Shown piece after piece: positions 11,641 through 22,586 of a DNA stretch of 64,000 bases. The notes below the pieces were generated by a model. That model was not told the origin of the DNA, ran no database searches, and saw only the letters and a list, made by a program, of their open reading frames with translations. The position numbers and the translations under genes were made by a program. The first letter of the stretch is position 1. The number at the start of each line of letters is the position of its first letter. The DNA is from Sabethes cyaneus (Eukaryota > Arthropoda > Insecta > Diptera > Culicidae): positions 37,163,347-37,227,346 of the forward strand of contig NC_071354.1 in the NCBI RefSeq assembly GCF_943734655.1. The letters run 5' to 3'.

Positions 11641-12720
11641 TACTTTATTGGCGTCATCGTTTTTGCGCCGAACTCCTCCAGTACTGTCGGTCCTGGGCTA
11701 GCGTTCTCCAATCCCGTCGAACACCTGCGCATCTGTCCGTGCGTCGTCCTCGACAGTGCACATCCATCGGGTGCGGGGTCTGCCCCGAAGTCTACAGCCT
11801 CTTTCTAGTTCTTTGCTAAAATAGTTTAGGCTACTCTTTCGTCGGGCATTCTGACCACATGCCCAGCCCACGTAATCCATAGTAAGTCCGATTCAGCGCA
11901 ATTCCTCGTTTCACTTCGCCGCGCACATCGTTGTCACATGTCACGAGCGTATCAAGGTATAGGAATTCCTCAAGTAGTTCATATCGTTCCCCATCTACCT
12001 CCACCTCGGCACCAACACCGTGGGAGTCCAACGTTCTCTTCCAGCAGCCATGTACTTCGTTTTGGGGATGTTGATGGTAAATCCCAATCTCGCCTTTTCC
12101 CGTTTAAAAGACCACTTCCATTGCTCTACGGTTGATTCCGATGATATCGACGTCATCCGCAACACCAAGAAGCATTTCGTGATGATAGTCTCGTTCCTTT
12201 CCAAGTTTGCTCGTCATATTGCCCCTTCCAAGGCAATATTGAATGGCAGGTTAGAGAGTGCATCCCCCTGGTTCCGTCCGTCCAACATCACGAAAGCGGC
12301 TGTGGTTTCACCCGCTATTCTGACGCATGATTTTGACCAATTCAGCGTAATTAGTTTTGTCAGAAAACATTATCTGCCACAGCTTATTTCGTTTGACTAA
12401 ATTGTACGCCGCCTTAAAGTCCATAAACAGATGATGAGTCTGCAAATCGTACCCCCGGAACTTGTCTAGTATCTGCGCAGGGTAAACATCTGATCCATGG
12501 AGATAACGAAAATCAGCTTGTTCTTCCTCCCAGATCTCGACAATAGTCAATGCTTTGCACAGCAGCACGCTCCTCGCTTTGAGAAGTTCAGCTGGGATAC
12601 CGTCCTTCCCAGCAGCCTTACCATTACCAGCTCACTGATTGGATTGCCTTCTTCTGCATCTCTGGTTATCAGCAACATTACGAGTAAGGAGATTCTACGA
12701 CATATTTAAGCTGGAGATTA
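11641..12720 (-). mobile_element. decayed RTE-like LINE fragment, RT to C-terminus
   Basis: Minus-strand frames in order: IVEIWEEEQADFRYLHGSD and HHLFMDFKAAYNLVKRN (12568-12380), a KTKYMAAGRER segment (about 12050), VDGERYELLEEFLYLDTLVT (about 11950), and the C-terminal basic block RLRGRPRTRWMCTVEDD (about 11760). Order and spacing match family copies elsewhere in the window, but every part is frameshifted. Confidence 0.65.
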
Positions 12721-13092
12721 CGGGGGGCTGACCGAACTGGACCGTCAGGTTCACACAAAACTCGCCATGATTCTATCCTTTGGCCATGAACCATATAATT
12801 GAAGGATGCCAACCGTATCACGGATAGTTTTGGCACTGGGTCAATAAATGGCCTGTTGCAGGCAAATTAAAGTGAGTAAGCCTATTTAATGATCAAGGCT
12901 AATCTCATTCGTAAGAATGTCATCGCAAGCAAAAACTGTCTTTTTTTCAATTCTGTTAAAAGAAGACCCTCCTCAAGCCAAGGATCTCAAGCAGTTTATT
13001 GAATTACCGAAACACACCGTTGCGCTGTTTTCGCTAGAAAACATGATTAATTAGTCTAACTTTGTAATCGTTGCCTATATGTTAGATAGATT

Positions 13093-13098
13093 TTTATT
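13093..13098 (-). promoter_or_regulatory. candidate poly(A) signal of TCERG1
   Basis: TTTATT on the plus strand (AATAAA on the minus strand) lies 110 bp beyond the TCERG1 stop. No other gene lies between 12720 and 13208, so this stretch is probably 3' UTR. Confidence 0.5.
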
Positions 13099-13207
13099 GG
13101 GAGTCATTCTCATGTCTTTACCGGCTGCACCCCGACGGACCCCGATGGTAAACATGTAATGAAAATGTAAACGTGGAAAAACCTACTTACAAAAAATTGC
13201 GTGCACA

Positions 13208-16200
13208 TTATTTCCTCCGTGACGACTCGCTTGCAGTCGGTGGTGGCGGCGGACCGCGTTTATTTAAATCTTCCAAATAACCGAGAATCATCTGCGTTCT
13301 CTCCGGGTGCATGTGGCTTAGTACAAGGTAGCGTTTGTCGTTGCGCAAAATATCCTCCACCTCGCGCAGGTGGTTTGGGTTGTCCCGATAGGTATCCCAG
13401 CTCTTGTGGGTAATAAACTTACACTCCTGTAGCAGCTCACGGAACGAAATTTTTGCGTTCATTGTCTTGTCCTTAATGTACTCCCGAAACTCGCGTTCAC
13501 ACTGAAATCATACGGAAACGTAAAAATTGGACTTTTATCTATGCTAGAATACCAACGACTCACTCTCTCGCTGCTGTTATACTTCAGATAACGTGGATCT
13601 TCGCGAATGCCCTTTTTAACCTCTTTCCACTGACTGGTCAGTTCTAAGGAAGAAATTTCATCGAGCATTTCGCGGAATTTATCACGCTTCTTCTTAGCTA
13701 AATTGTTGATATGGTCGCTGAACAAGCGTTCACGATCGTCCCGATCCAGTAAGGCAACCAGCTCCCAGCGGTGGTCCTTCTTGAGCTGCTTCTTCACCTC
13801 CTTCCAGGTAAGATCAGCATTCCTCACCAGATCGGCCAGCAGCGCGTTAAAGTGACGAATCGCTTCATCCCGCTGATGGTGCTGCCGTTCCTTGTCCCGA
13901 TCCCTAAGATGAGTGGCCAGCGTACGCTGGACTTCTTTCTCTCGCTCTTTAATACTTGCCTCGGCGCGGAGTCTCTTCTCGCGCTCCTTCTGCTGGCGCT
14001 CCACCTCGTCGTCCGACGTCTGCGGATGTTCACCGTCTTCGTCCTGCAATTGTACAGTTTATTTTAATTCTTCTGCTAGGGGAAGGCAAAAAGTTCCAGT
14101 TGAAATCTTACCCAATTTTGCTCCCTCGACACGCTACGCTCACGAGATGGACCGCGCCGATCGCTGGATCGCTTTTCGTGGCGTTTTTTGTCCTTGTCTT
14201 TCGATCGCTTCTTCTCGTCTTTCAGGATTTTAATGTACTCCTCGAACAGGTCCTCGCGGAGGGCCGAATCGCTGATGGCTCGGTAGCGACCGTCCGATTC
14301 CAGACGCTTGCGCACGTCGTGAAAGCGGGTGTGTCGGCTGATTTCGCTATGTTCGCGCAGCATAGCCATAAAGTCCTTGCGTATCTATAGGATAGGTGGA
14401 TGAATGTCCAAGGATTCGAAAAAAATAGGAGAGAAAATAAAAACCAAGAAAAATGGGAGGATTAGTTTATCACAGTCAACACAAGGAACCTTAGCCTAGT
14501 CGTAAAACGATATGATATTTAGTGTTTGAGCATGAAAGATAACTAAAAATGTTTGAATGCATTTGCTGGGTAAGAGCATTCAAACATTTGTCTGAAACTT
14601 AAGAAAGACAGTGAATATTAGGCTGAAACAGGTAAGGATTACTTCCTGAAACGAACAAATATTACTGAACATAATGGCAACATCCAGCGTATGTTGGCAA
14701 TAAAGCTTCTGTTGGTGAACAATTTGTACGAAAGCTATTTGCGTCTCTGGTCTCTGTCTCTCTGGCTGGATACTCGATGCTGAGTTGTGTACTGCAATTT
14801 GAGAAAAATTCGTTCCGGACAATGCTTTAAGGGAAATAAATAGAGTGTCATACTTGTTTTCAAACTCATGAATCAACTTAAAAAAATTTAGAACTTGAAA
14901 ATCCAATTTGATTGTAAAATGATGGGCGATGGCGACACAACTCAGCCCCCGAGTATTCCGCAAAACATTTGAATCACAGATTTAAAAATGGTACTATCGT
15001 GCTCCCTCGGAAGAGACGCAGGATATGCACCGTTTTTAAAACGATCGATTCATATGATTTCAGCACTGATAGACGATCACTTCTCTCATTAATACAAGAC
15101 ATTGTTCGAATAGTACCATTGCATTTCTTCCTAAACACGCCCGTCCGATCGGAAGCACCTTCAAAAGACAACCTCGATCCCGGATTGGTTGATTGGTGGT
15201 ACCACTGGAACTGGATTTGCGACTATTAGCCTCCAGACAGCACCCACCACGGACGAAGCGCTGGATCGCTTGGTTGCTTGTGGAAACTGTTGCACCTGCT
15301 GGAGTTACATAACGTTGGATAACAAAAGTTGGCATAAAAAACAGATGGTCAACGGTGAAGTAATATTCAGTTAGTCGAGACTATAAATGGTAGTTGGTGA
15401 AACATTTGCTAGCAGACTGCATTGAATTATAGCGACTGGAATAACTGCTGCTTATTGCAGAGTGCTATTCTTTCAAAGCAATATTTTTTTAAAATTAAAA
15501 CAAGCACAGCATCGGATTCTCCGATGTCGCTATGATTCAAACAGCCGCACGCATCTTGTATGGCAAGTCAACACAATAACCAACTAATGCTTTTGCCCTT
15601 TGTTCTTTGTTCAATGCAGCTCTAAACGTTACTTCCTAATAAACCACGGCAAATTATAATAATTAGTAAACCCGGGAAGTACCGCCCAACCAAAGCACTA
15701 ACCTGTTCGCGTTTGTTCTGCTTGTCCTCCTTTTCGCGCTTACGCACTTCCACTATGTACTCGTTGAACAAACTTTCCCGCTCGCGTATTTTTTCTATCA
15801 CTTTAAAGCGATCATCTTTGCCATACTTTTGAGCGAACTCACTAAATGATGATCTGAAAAAAAAAACAAATAAATTACAAATATGCCCCATTCTTTACCC
15901 GCTAACAAACACCTACTTTCCATGCAAATGAGCTGCCTCCAGCAGCGACCGGTACTCGTCCCGCTTCTGGCGCATTTTATTCTTCTTTTCCTTGCGTTCC
16001 TCTTCGGCCCTATCTTTGACATACTTCTCGAACACCTGCTTCCGTTCTTTGGACGTCAGCAGCAAATATCTGGGATCGAACACGATTTTGTGTAGTTCCT
16101 TTTCCCAGGTGCTAAACGCAGACACCTCTTTCTCCTTCAACATTTCCTTGAACGATTTCATACGCACATCCAAAGGAACCAGGGCTCGCTCACGGGAAGC

Positions 16201-18032
16201 GCGGGCTTCCGCTTCCATTGCCAGGGCTTCCTTCTCCGGATCGCTACCACCCTTAGAGCTTGCAGCCGCGGCAGACTGCGAAGTTTTGATGGCAGCTTCT
16301 ACATCGGTTTTAAATTTCTTACTAGGTATCTCCTCACTTTCCTCTGTACTTGACTCCGAGTCCGAACGTTTCTCTGCTATATCGTTCGTAACAGCGATTG
16401 GAATGGTTTTGGAGCTCTGCGCCGGCTCATTTGCTTCTTTTGGCACGTTTCCAAGCAACTGCTGTGGGGGAACAGAAATAGCTTTATCGACGTCGGCTCT
16501 TTCTTTGAGATCCTCCGGTCGTTCCCACACGGAAGTTCTTGAAGAAGGATTGTAGAAAAACACCCGACCATCACCGGTCCACACCACACACCAGGGTGTC
16601 CCACTAATCGGCGTACTAGAGATTGGACGACTCTTGTCCAACGGTTTAGCAGCTTTAGCCTTTTCCTCTTCCTCCTTTTTCTTTTTCTCAGCTTCAGCTT
16701 TTTTCTTTTTTTCCTCTTCCTGCTTATCGTTTTTGCCATGAGCCATAAAATTAATCTGGTCAAATACCAAGCCTGGTGCTCCGGCTATTTGCTGTAACCG
16801 TATTGGAGCACCGGCAGTAGCGAGCTGTGGGGGAAACTGTTGAATTTTCACACCAGGTCCCAAAGCTTGCGGCTGTAGCTGACCTCCGCCGGTAAGTGGC
16901 GGAATAATAGGCATCTGTGGTGGTATTGGTGGAGCAATAAACGGTGGGAGTGTTTTTGGTTTCTGGCGTGCATTATACACAGCTAGTTTGGCCACTAAAA
17001 TAAGAAACGAATTAAAATTACTTCTCCAAAGTCTAAAAAAACATATAATAAAAACTTACTCTCCATATCCTTAATGGCCTGCGGTTTCTCCCATACACTT
17101 TCACCTTTAGAGGCATTATAGTAGTACGGTCTACCATCCGGTGCCTTGTGCTCAGTCCACTCTACGGCTTTAGCAGCAATAATTGGATCAATTTCATTGA
17201 TCTTGATCTCCGCGATGGCTTTAGACGGGTCCATCAGCGGTGATTGCATTGGGGGCCACTGACCGGCACTGGCCGCTGCGGCAGCATTCCATGGTGGAAA
17301 ATTTGGAAACGATGGCGGAGGCATTCCGAACGGGGGAATACCACTCATAAGAGCTGGCGGAGGTCCCGAAAATCGTGGTACGGAAGCCGTCATGGTAGGA
17401 GCAGTTGTAGCTACAGCAATTTGAGCAGTTACTGGCACTGGAACTAGTCCGGCTATTTGGTCAGGCTTTTGTTCTATCAATGGCTTCTGTTGAGCAGCTG
17501 ACGCTACCTGCTTGTTCATGGCTTCAACCTCGGATTGTGTCATAACCTTGATGTTGGGACCATCCGGACGGGTCCATGTTGTTTCCCGTGTCAGAGCATG
17601 GTAGTAATATGATTTTCCCTCTGCGGTTTTGGTTTCAACCCACAGTTCCTGAGGTTGGTTCGAAGGCGTGGCTAACAGAGGGGGAGGTGCATTCATACTG
17701 TTTGTTATACCCGCAACTTTATTAACAACTGGTGCCGCAGCTCGAGGAAAATTCGAAACAGCTCCAGTCGGTTTCAACAGTGACGGTGGATTAGCCAACA
17801 GTGGAATTCTTTCCCTCGTTTCAATTGGAACCTGAACATTCGGAGTTTCAACAGCAGCACCTGAAACTTCTTCAGTCGTTTCAGGTTGCTGGGGTTTTGC
17901 ATCTGATACTATGGGGGCAGCTGAGTAGCTATCATTACTCGGCGTTTCCTCTTCGATGTCCATTGTATCCATCTGTTCTACTGGTTTTTCCGGTATTTCC
18001 TCACCTGGTGCATCGTTTTCACTTGTTTCCAT
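13208..18032 (-). CDS. TCERG1: transcription elongation regulator 1 (TCERG1/CA150)
   Basis: A nuclear protein that couples RNA polymerase II elongation to splicing; FF domains of the family bind the phosphorylated polymerase CTD and WW domains bind proline-rich splicing factors. Six coding exons: 18032-17060, 16994-15917, 15853-15703, 14384-14112, 14043-13564 and 13501-13208. They total 3249 nt (1082 codons plus stop), all with GT/AG borders and matching phases. WW1 is at about residue 128 (YYYHALTRETTWTRP), WW2 at about 287 (YYYNASKGESVWEKP) and WW3 at about 455 (VFFYNPSSRTSVWERP). They are separated by Pro/Ala-rich linkers and a Lys/Glu-rich stretch. Six FF domains follow from about residue 600 (KSFKEML, RDEYRSLL, RKDFMAML, RHFNALLADLV, RDKFREMLDE, ISFRELLQE). 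The C-terminus RGPPPPPTASES matches vertebrate TCERG1. Start at METSENDAP was chosen because the frame upstream lacks family similarity. No damage seen. Confidence 0.95.
14385..15702. other. TCERG1 intron 3
   Basis: A 1.3-kb intron without recognised transposon or coding content. A short hairpin (aatgtttgaatgc and gcattcaaacatt, 14548-14588) is the only structure noticed. Confidence 0.6.
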
Positions 18033-18420
18033 CTTAATTTTTACAATTAAACTTGTAAATCGAAGCGAAAATTCACACTGCACTAGTTTTTTTCAGCACC
18101 GATTTTCAGGTTGTCAAAATAAAGTTTACGCCCAGGTGGTATTTTAAGAACAAGACAAAATGGAGCCAATGTATATAAAAGTGTAGGTATACGATATACT
18201 ACATTAAATTTAAATCGCGATTCATGATGAATACTGGATGAATACAGAAAAATATTTATTTAAATATTAAACTAAAATATGCTCGTGTTTTACTCAAAGC
18301 GGCAATTCGGTATGCGGCGGAGGCGAAGGGGATAGGCGCTCTTAAAGTTTTACATTTTTACCTAAATTAACCGATTTGATTTTTACCTAAAAGCAGGCTC
18401 CATATTTGTGAACTACCTAA

Positions 18421-18639
18421 TTATTGTCAATTGCAAGGAAAATTGTACCTTCCAAAGTGCGATATCGCTCATAAAAGTGCTATTATGCATTAAATCGTTT
18501 CGGTATCTTCGGCGCACTTATTGCTTGGAAGATAACGAAAAAGTGCGCCGAAGATACCGAAACGATTTAATGCAAAATAGTACTTTTATGAGCGATATCG
18601 CACTTTGGATGGTACAATTTTCCTTGCAATTGACAATAA
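18421..18639. repeat. near-perfect 219-bp palindrome (fold-back MITE)
   Basis: The left arm starts TTATTGTCAATTGCAAGG and the right arm ends CCTTGCAATTGACAATAA. The arms (about 105 bp each) pair almost completely, meeting around a short spacer near 18530 (gcgcacttattgcttggaag). There is no coding capacity and no clear target duplication. It lies about 390 bp upstream of the TCERG1 start codon. Confidence 0.8.
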
Positions 18640-18670
18640 AAGTTATTACGTTGAGTGTCTTAGCAGAATC

Positions 18671-18780
18671 TCGAATCCAAGTTAAGTTTGGAACTAAACC
18701 AAAATTAACTCGGATTAATTAAAAAAAATTAAAAATTATTAATAGAATAAAACGGAAAACCTTCCAAACTTAACTCGTAT
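18671..18780. repeat. short inverted-repeat element
   Basis: Ends CGAATCCAAGTTAAGTTTGG and CCAAACTTAACTCGTATTC are imperfect inverted repeats of about 20 bp around an AT-rich core. It may be a tiny MITE; no target duplication was identified. Confidence 0.4.
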
Positions 18781-18952
18781 TCATATTTGTGGTTTTTTGC
18801 TCTGTAGGTTAACCAACATATTTTCGACCCCGTCAGCAGCTGTACATAATTTGGACGCTTAAAGCAAAATCAAATGGAAGGGTCCGAATTATGTATAGCT
18901 GCTGATGTGGCCCAAAATAGGTTGATTACCTTATTTCATGCTCATTGGACTA

Positions 18953-19219
18953 TAGACCAAATCAAGATGACGTCATCTGGCAGATACTGGCGCCCTTGTT
19001 TACAAACAGACCGCAGAATCCAAAAAAGTTTCAACTGTTTAAACAGCAAGTTTGTTGTTTAAACCGAGTTTAAACAGCATTAGGACTAAATCTAAAAGCC
19101 ATTATGCCTGTAAAATGTTAAAAAACACGCTACATTCGCTATAAACGGAAAGGAAAGTTTTCTAAAATGTAAACAAGGGCGCCAGTATCTGTCAATTGAC
19201 GGTATGATGATTTGGTCTA
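18953..19219 (+). repeat. 267-bp TA-flanked MITE, copy 1
   Basis: It begins TAGACCAAATCA and ends TGATTTGGTCTA, with inner inverted blocks (GGCGCCCTTGTTTACA and TGTAAACAAGGGCGCC). It is directly abutted by an equal-length copy. No ORF of its own. A TA-rich junction fits Tc1/mariner-like MITEs. Confidence 0.75.
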
Positions 19220-19486
19220 TAGACCAAATCAAGGTGACGTCATCTGGCAGATTCTGGCGCCCTTGTTTACAAACAGACCGCAGAGTCCAAAAAAGTTTTA
19301 GCTGTTTAAACGGCAAGTTTGTTGTTTAAATCGAGTTTAAACAGTATTAGGACTAAATTTAAAAGCCATTATGCCTGCAAAATGTTAAAAAATACGCTAC
19401 ATTCGCAATAAACGGAAAGGAAAGCTTTCCAAAATGTAAACAAGGGCGCCAGTATCTGTCAATTGACGGTATGATGATTTGGTCTA
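19220..19486 (+). repeat. 267-bp TA-flanked MITE, copy 2 (head-to-tail)
   Basis: Same orientation and same length as the copy at 18953-19219, with scattered substitutions. The junction reads GGTCTATAGACC, so the two units touch terminus to terminus. Confidence 0.75.
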
Positions 19487-19516
19487 TAGTGCCAGCGCCA
19501 GTAGTGTAAAGGTCAA

Positions 19517-19733
19517 TAGACCAAATTTTATTTTCAAATTCAAAACGCGAATGTAGCGTATTTTTTAACATTTTACAGGCATAATGGTTTTTAAATTTAG
19601 TCCTAATGCTGTTTAAACTCGGTTTAAACAACAAACTTGCCGTCTAAACAGCTAAAACTTTTTTGGACTCTGCGGTCTGTTTGTAAACAAGGGCGCCAGT
19701 ATCTGCCAGATGACGTCACCTTGATTTGGTCTA
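19517..19733 (-). repeat. same MITE, copy 3, inverted and shortened
   Basis: Bounded by TAGACCAAAT and ATTTGGTCTA. The interior is the reverse complement of copies 1 and 2 but about 50 bp shorter, because one end region (ATGATGATTTGG side) is lost. It is separated from copy 2 by 30 bp. Confidence 0.7.
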
Positions 19734-20424
19734 TTGTAGAACTAATTATCAACTACATACAATATTGTTGAAGAAAGTATAGTTTTATCTTTTGTATTTA
19801 TGGCGCCATGCGGCTGCTACCCCGTTCTTTTAAATCACCCCATCGGCAGGCAACCATGTTTTTGGCGCCAACATCTCGTGTGTGCGAAAATGAGATAGCC
19901 TGTCAGCACTGCGTTTCACTCAACTGCCAGCAGTCTGATTTGGGCCCACTGTCAAATTTTGAGCCCAGGACATGCTGTCGCTGACGTTCACTGCAGCTCG
20001 TTATAGAGGTGTTTTAAATTCATGAAATTGTTCCAAAGGCTCAACGAATCATGGTTTCGTAATCAACACTTAGACGATCTTTTATTTCGATTTTAAACCA
20101 CTGTGGGCGTATGGCAACATGCTTCCTGTCAGTAGTGCTGCATGCTGCGGGACAAATCAGATTTCCTCATTAGATCCGCGGTCCGGAATGATCTTTGATA
20201 TTAATAAATTTCACCTATAGTTCCCGTGCACCATAGATCAGGTCAGTTCGCGAACCGCTCAAAACTTTGAGCCGCCACAAGTTATATTGCTTGCATGGCT
20301 TGGCTATTTCTGGTTTGCTATTCAATGTTACTAGTAATGTAACGATTTCTACTGAAAAACATTTAAAATCCTCAACTGGATGCGGCCCAAATGGCGCTCC
20401 TTTCATAGTATCTCGTATCTCTCG
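19734..20424. other. intergenic, no gene recognised
   Basis: No coding or transposon motif could be placed. A segment near 19795 (tgtatttatggcgccatgcg) resembles a segment near 38270, suggesting a shared repeat. Confidence 0.35.
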
Positions 20425-20555
20425 CTCTCCTGATCAGCATGGATTTATGTCAAAGCGCTCAATGACAACCGATTTAATCACCTTTACGTCGTTCATTATT
20501 TGTGCAATCGGTGCAATCCAACAAGGATATCAAGTTGACACCATATCACCTCTAT

Positions 20556-20690
20556 TCTGCATTTTGAACAGATTGGTTTTTCGAACGAAAGTGGATGGAT
20601 GGCCGCCCGCAGAATGGGCAAAACCACTCGTTCGAAAAATAAGTCGAAGGAAATAAAAATCCGTTCGAAATAATCATTAAATAGGGATGA
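20556..20690. repeat. TTCGAACG-rich MITE related to the one at 5731
   Basis: It sits between the adjacent Jockey segments VDTI and YTSLSAAFD. Its left end CACCTCTATTCTGCATTTTG resembles CACCCCTGTTCTGTATTTCG of the 5731 element, and both share internal TTCGAACGAAA and CGTTCGAAA palindromes. Boundaries are approximate. Confidence 0.5.
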
Positions 20691-20844
20691 ATATACCAGC
20701 CTTTCCGCAGCTTTCGACCACATCATAAACCACGAGATAGCCATCTCCAAATAACGTTTGCATTAAAAAATAAACTTTTTTCGGATGGTGACAAAAAAAC
20801 TAAGACACCAATTGAGTTTGCCCATGGAAGGTAGTTAAATTAGC

Positions 20845-21060
20845 TTACTTGCAAAAAAATTCTACCCCCTTGCAAGTGGCCTTCCAGTAGTTAACCGGAA
20901 CATTCGCCATGGCGGACGAAAACATGCGTGTAGGCATGTTTTGGAGTTCTTTCTTCGTTTTGTTTATCAATTCCTCCTCAGTTTTCGCGACAAAATTGTT
21001 GGTAATATAAATTTCCCCGTCCACGGCCAGTCCGAAGCAGAAGAAGAGCGGCTTTGACAT
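20845..21060 (-). mobile_element. Tc1/mariner-type transposase C-terminal scrap
   Basis: The minus-strand frame reads VAKTEEELINKTKKELQNMP, then a segment ending in ATCKGVEFF. This resembles the end of mariner-like transposases (helix after the DDE core, final C-x-KxGxxF). Only about 70 residues remain. Confidence 0.45.
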
Positions 21061-21760
21061 CCCCTTCTCGCTGATTGTCAGCCACAGACGTTACCACAAA
21101 ATGGCAATTCACGCCAATCGGCTGACTTATAGCTTCGCTCCTACCTCACTGGCAGAAGGATGTTTATCAAAATCGGTGAATACGCCTCCTCGCCCTTCGT
21201 AGTTGCATCCGGCGTCCTGCAAGGCAATCATTTAGGATCGTTCCTGCTTCCGCTGTACATGAATGACGTAAACATGATTTTCAAATGTTTAAGATTATCA
21301 TATGCTAACGACTTGAAAAGAGTATACTGCATAATATAGTAAAAAAAACCCTAATAACGTCCACTTTCTGCAACAGGATCTAGAAACCTCTTACCAATAA
21401 TGGTAATGCCTAATTAACAAGATATCACTGAATGTGTTCAAGTTCAATAAGTGCTCGGTCACCTCTTTCGGTCGTAAACGTAACATTAATCTGCATGATT
21501 ACATCTTTCGTGAGACGCACCAAGAACGCGAAACAACTGTAAAAAGCTTGTAGGTTATGCTTGACTCGAAATGTGGTCCTTTCGTTGTTTTCTCACAACT
21601 ACAGAATTTCTGTTCCGTTTTGCTAAAAGCTTCACGGTCTTACAGGACTTGTATATTGCTTGGAAACTTTGTATTGTTCGCTGGTTCGCTATTCTGGAAA
21701 ATTTGAAGTTCTTCCCAAGTCTGTAATATTTGTTGCTTTTTTAGACCTCCCAGTTGATCT

Positions 21761-22586
21761 CGTGGGACGACTCTAATGTAACTAGCCAGTCGTCAAATGC
21801 TTGAATCTCGACTGGGGGAAACTGCTAGAGTCAATCGTAGCAATACTCTCCGCAATCGTCCTCTGAAAATCAAACAATCACCTGAATTCTACTTCCCGAT
21901 CGGATCACAATCAGAAACCATATATTCCGACCGTCGTATATTACAAAAGTTTGATCGGAGAGATCGCCGATCGAAGTGAAATTTCTAATCGGAACAGGTC
22001 CGATCGGTATGTACATCAGAAAGCGTATGTCAATTTCCGAGAACGTAATGAATGTTGTAATTTCACGGTAAAATGGAGTTTTCCATGAGTATTCGCAAAT
22101 CGATGATTAAACCATATAAACAGGTCAGGCTTAAACCATTAAATTTATTAAATTTTTTTGTTATAGTTATAATTGAAATAAAATGAAATATAAGTACGCC
22201 ACCTGACCAAATAGGATGCAAGAAAATATCCTACTTTCACCTTCCTAAAATGGTAGCATACTGGATGAGCATGGATTTAGTATTAGCGTTGGAATACAAG
22301 TGAACTCGAAATAAGTTCCATTCGTTCAGTTCTAATTCTACCGCCAAACAGGGAAGTTTGTTGTTGGCAATCACGCGTGAGTGATTCGACGAGTAGTGTT
22401 CATTTTTCGTGTGCGCTTTAAGCCGTAGCACACTCGAAGCGTGAAATCGCAAAACAAAAGAAAGCCTAATAGCTTTGTAATTTAAATATTTATTCTGGTC
22501 AACCCAACGGCGAAAATTCCATTAGTAGAGGAATAATCAGAAACTAATTTGAATCTTCAATCGTAGCTGCCGGCGGGGTCAAGATC
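21761..22586. other. intergenic region upstream of the secreted MATH gene
   Basis: No recognisable transposon or exon. A stretch rich in CGATCGGA-type words lies at 21880-22010. The last 150 bp should contain the promoter and 5' UTR of the gene starting at 22587, but no clear TATA box or initiator could be assigned. Confidence 0.35.

Larger units (their letters stand above)
20425..21760 (+). mobile_element. Jockey-like LINE RT relic with two insertions
   Basis: RT pieces in order: DQHGFMSKRSMTTDLITFTS (20436-20500), LSAAFDHIINHEIAISK (about 20700-20755), LRSYLTGRRMF (21130), GVLQGNHLGSFLLPLYMNDV and an altered active site LSYANDLKRVY (21210-21330, where Jockey elements have FADD). Two foreign segments interrupt it: an inverted-repeat MITE (20556-20690) and a minus-strand transposase scrap (20845-21060). 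Frame damage throughout; same clade as the 8.4-10.7-kb element. Confidence 0.65.

Noticed and set aside
13913..14390. Plus-strand frames of 106-144 codons
   Set aside because: Shadows opposite the FF-domain exons of TCERG1.
18120..18180. TATA-like word (tgtatataaaag) near the TCERG1 start
   Set aside because: It is oriented for the plus strand and no plus-strand gene starts there; no support as a TCERG1 promoter element.
22237..22452. 71-codon minus-strand frame before the secreted MATH gene
   Set aside because: No motif, splice context or homologue recognised.
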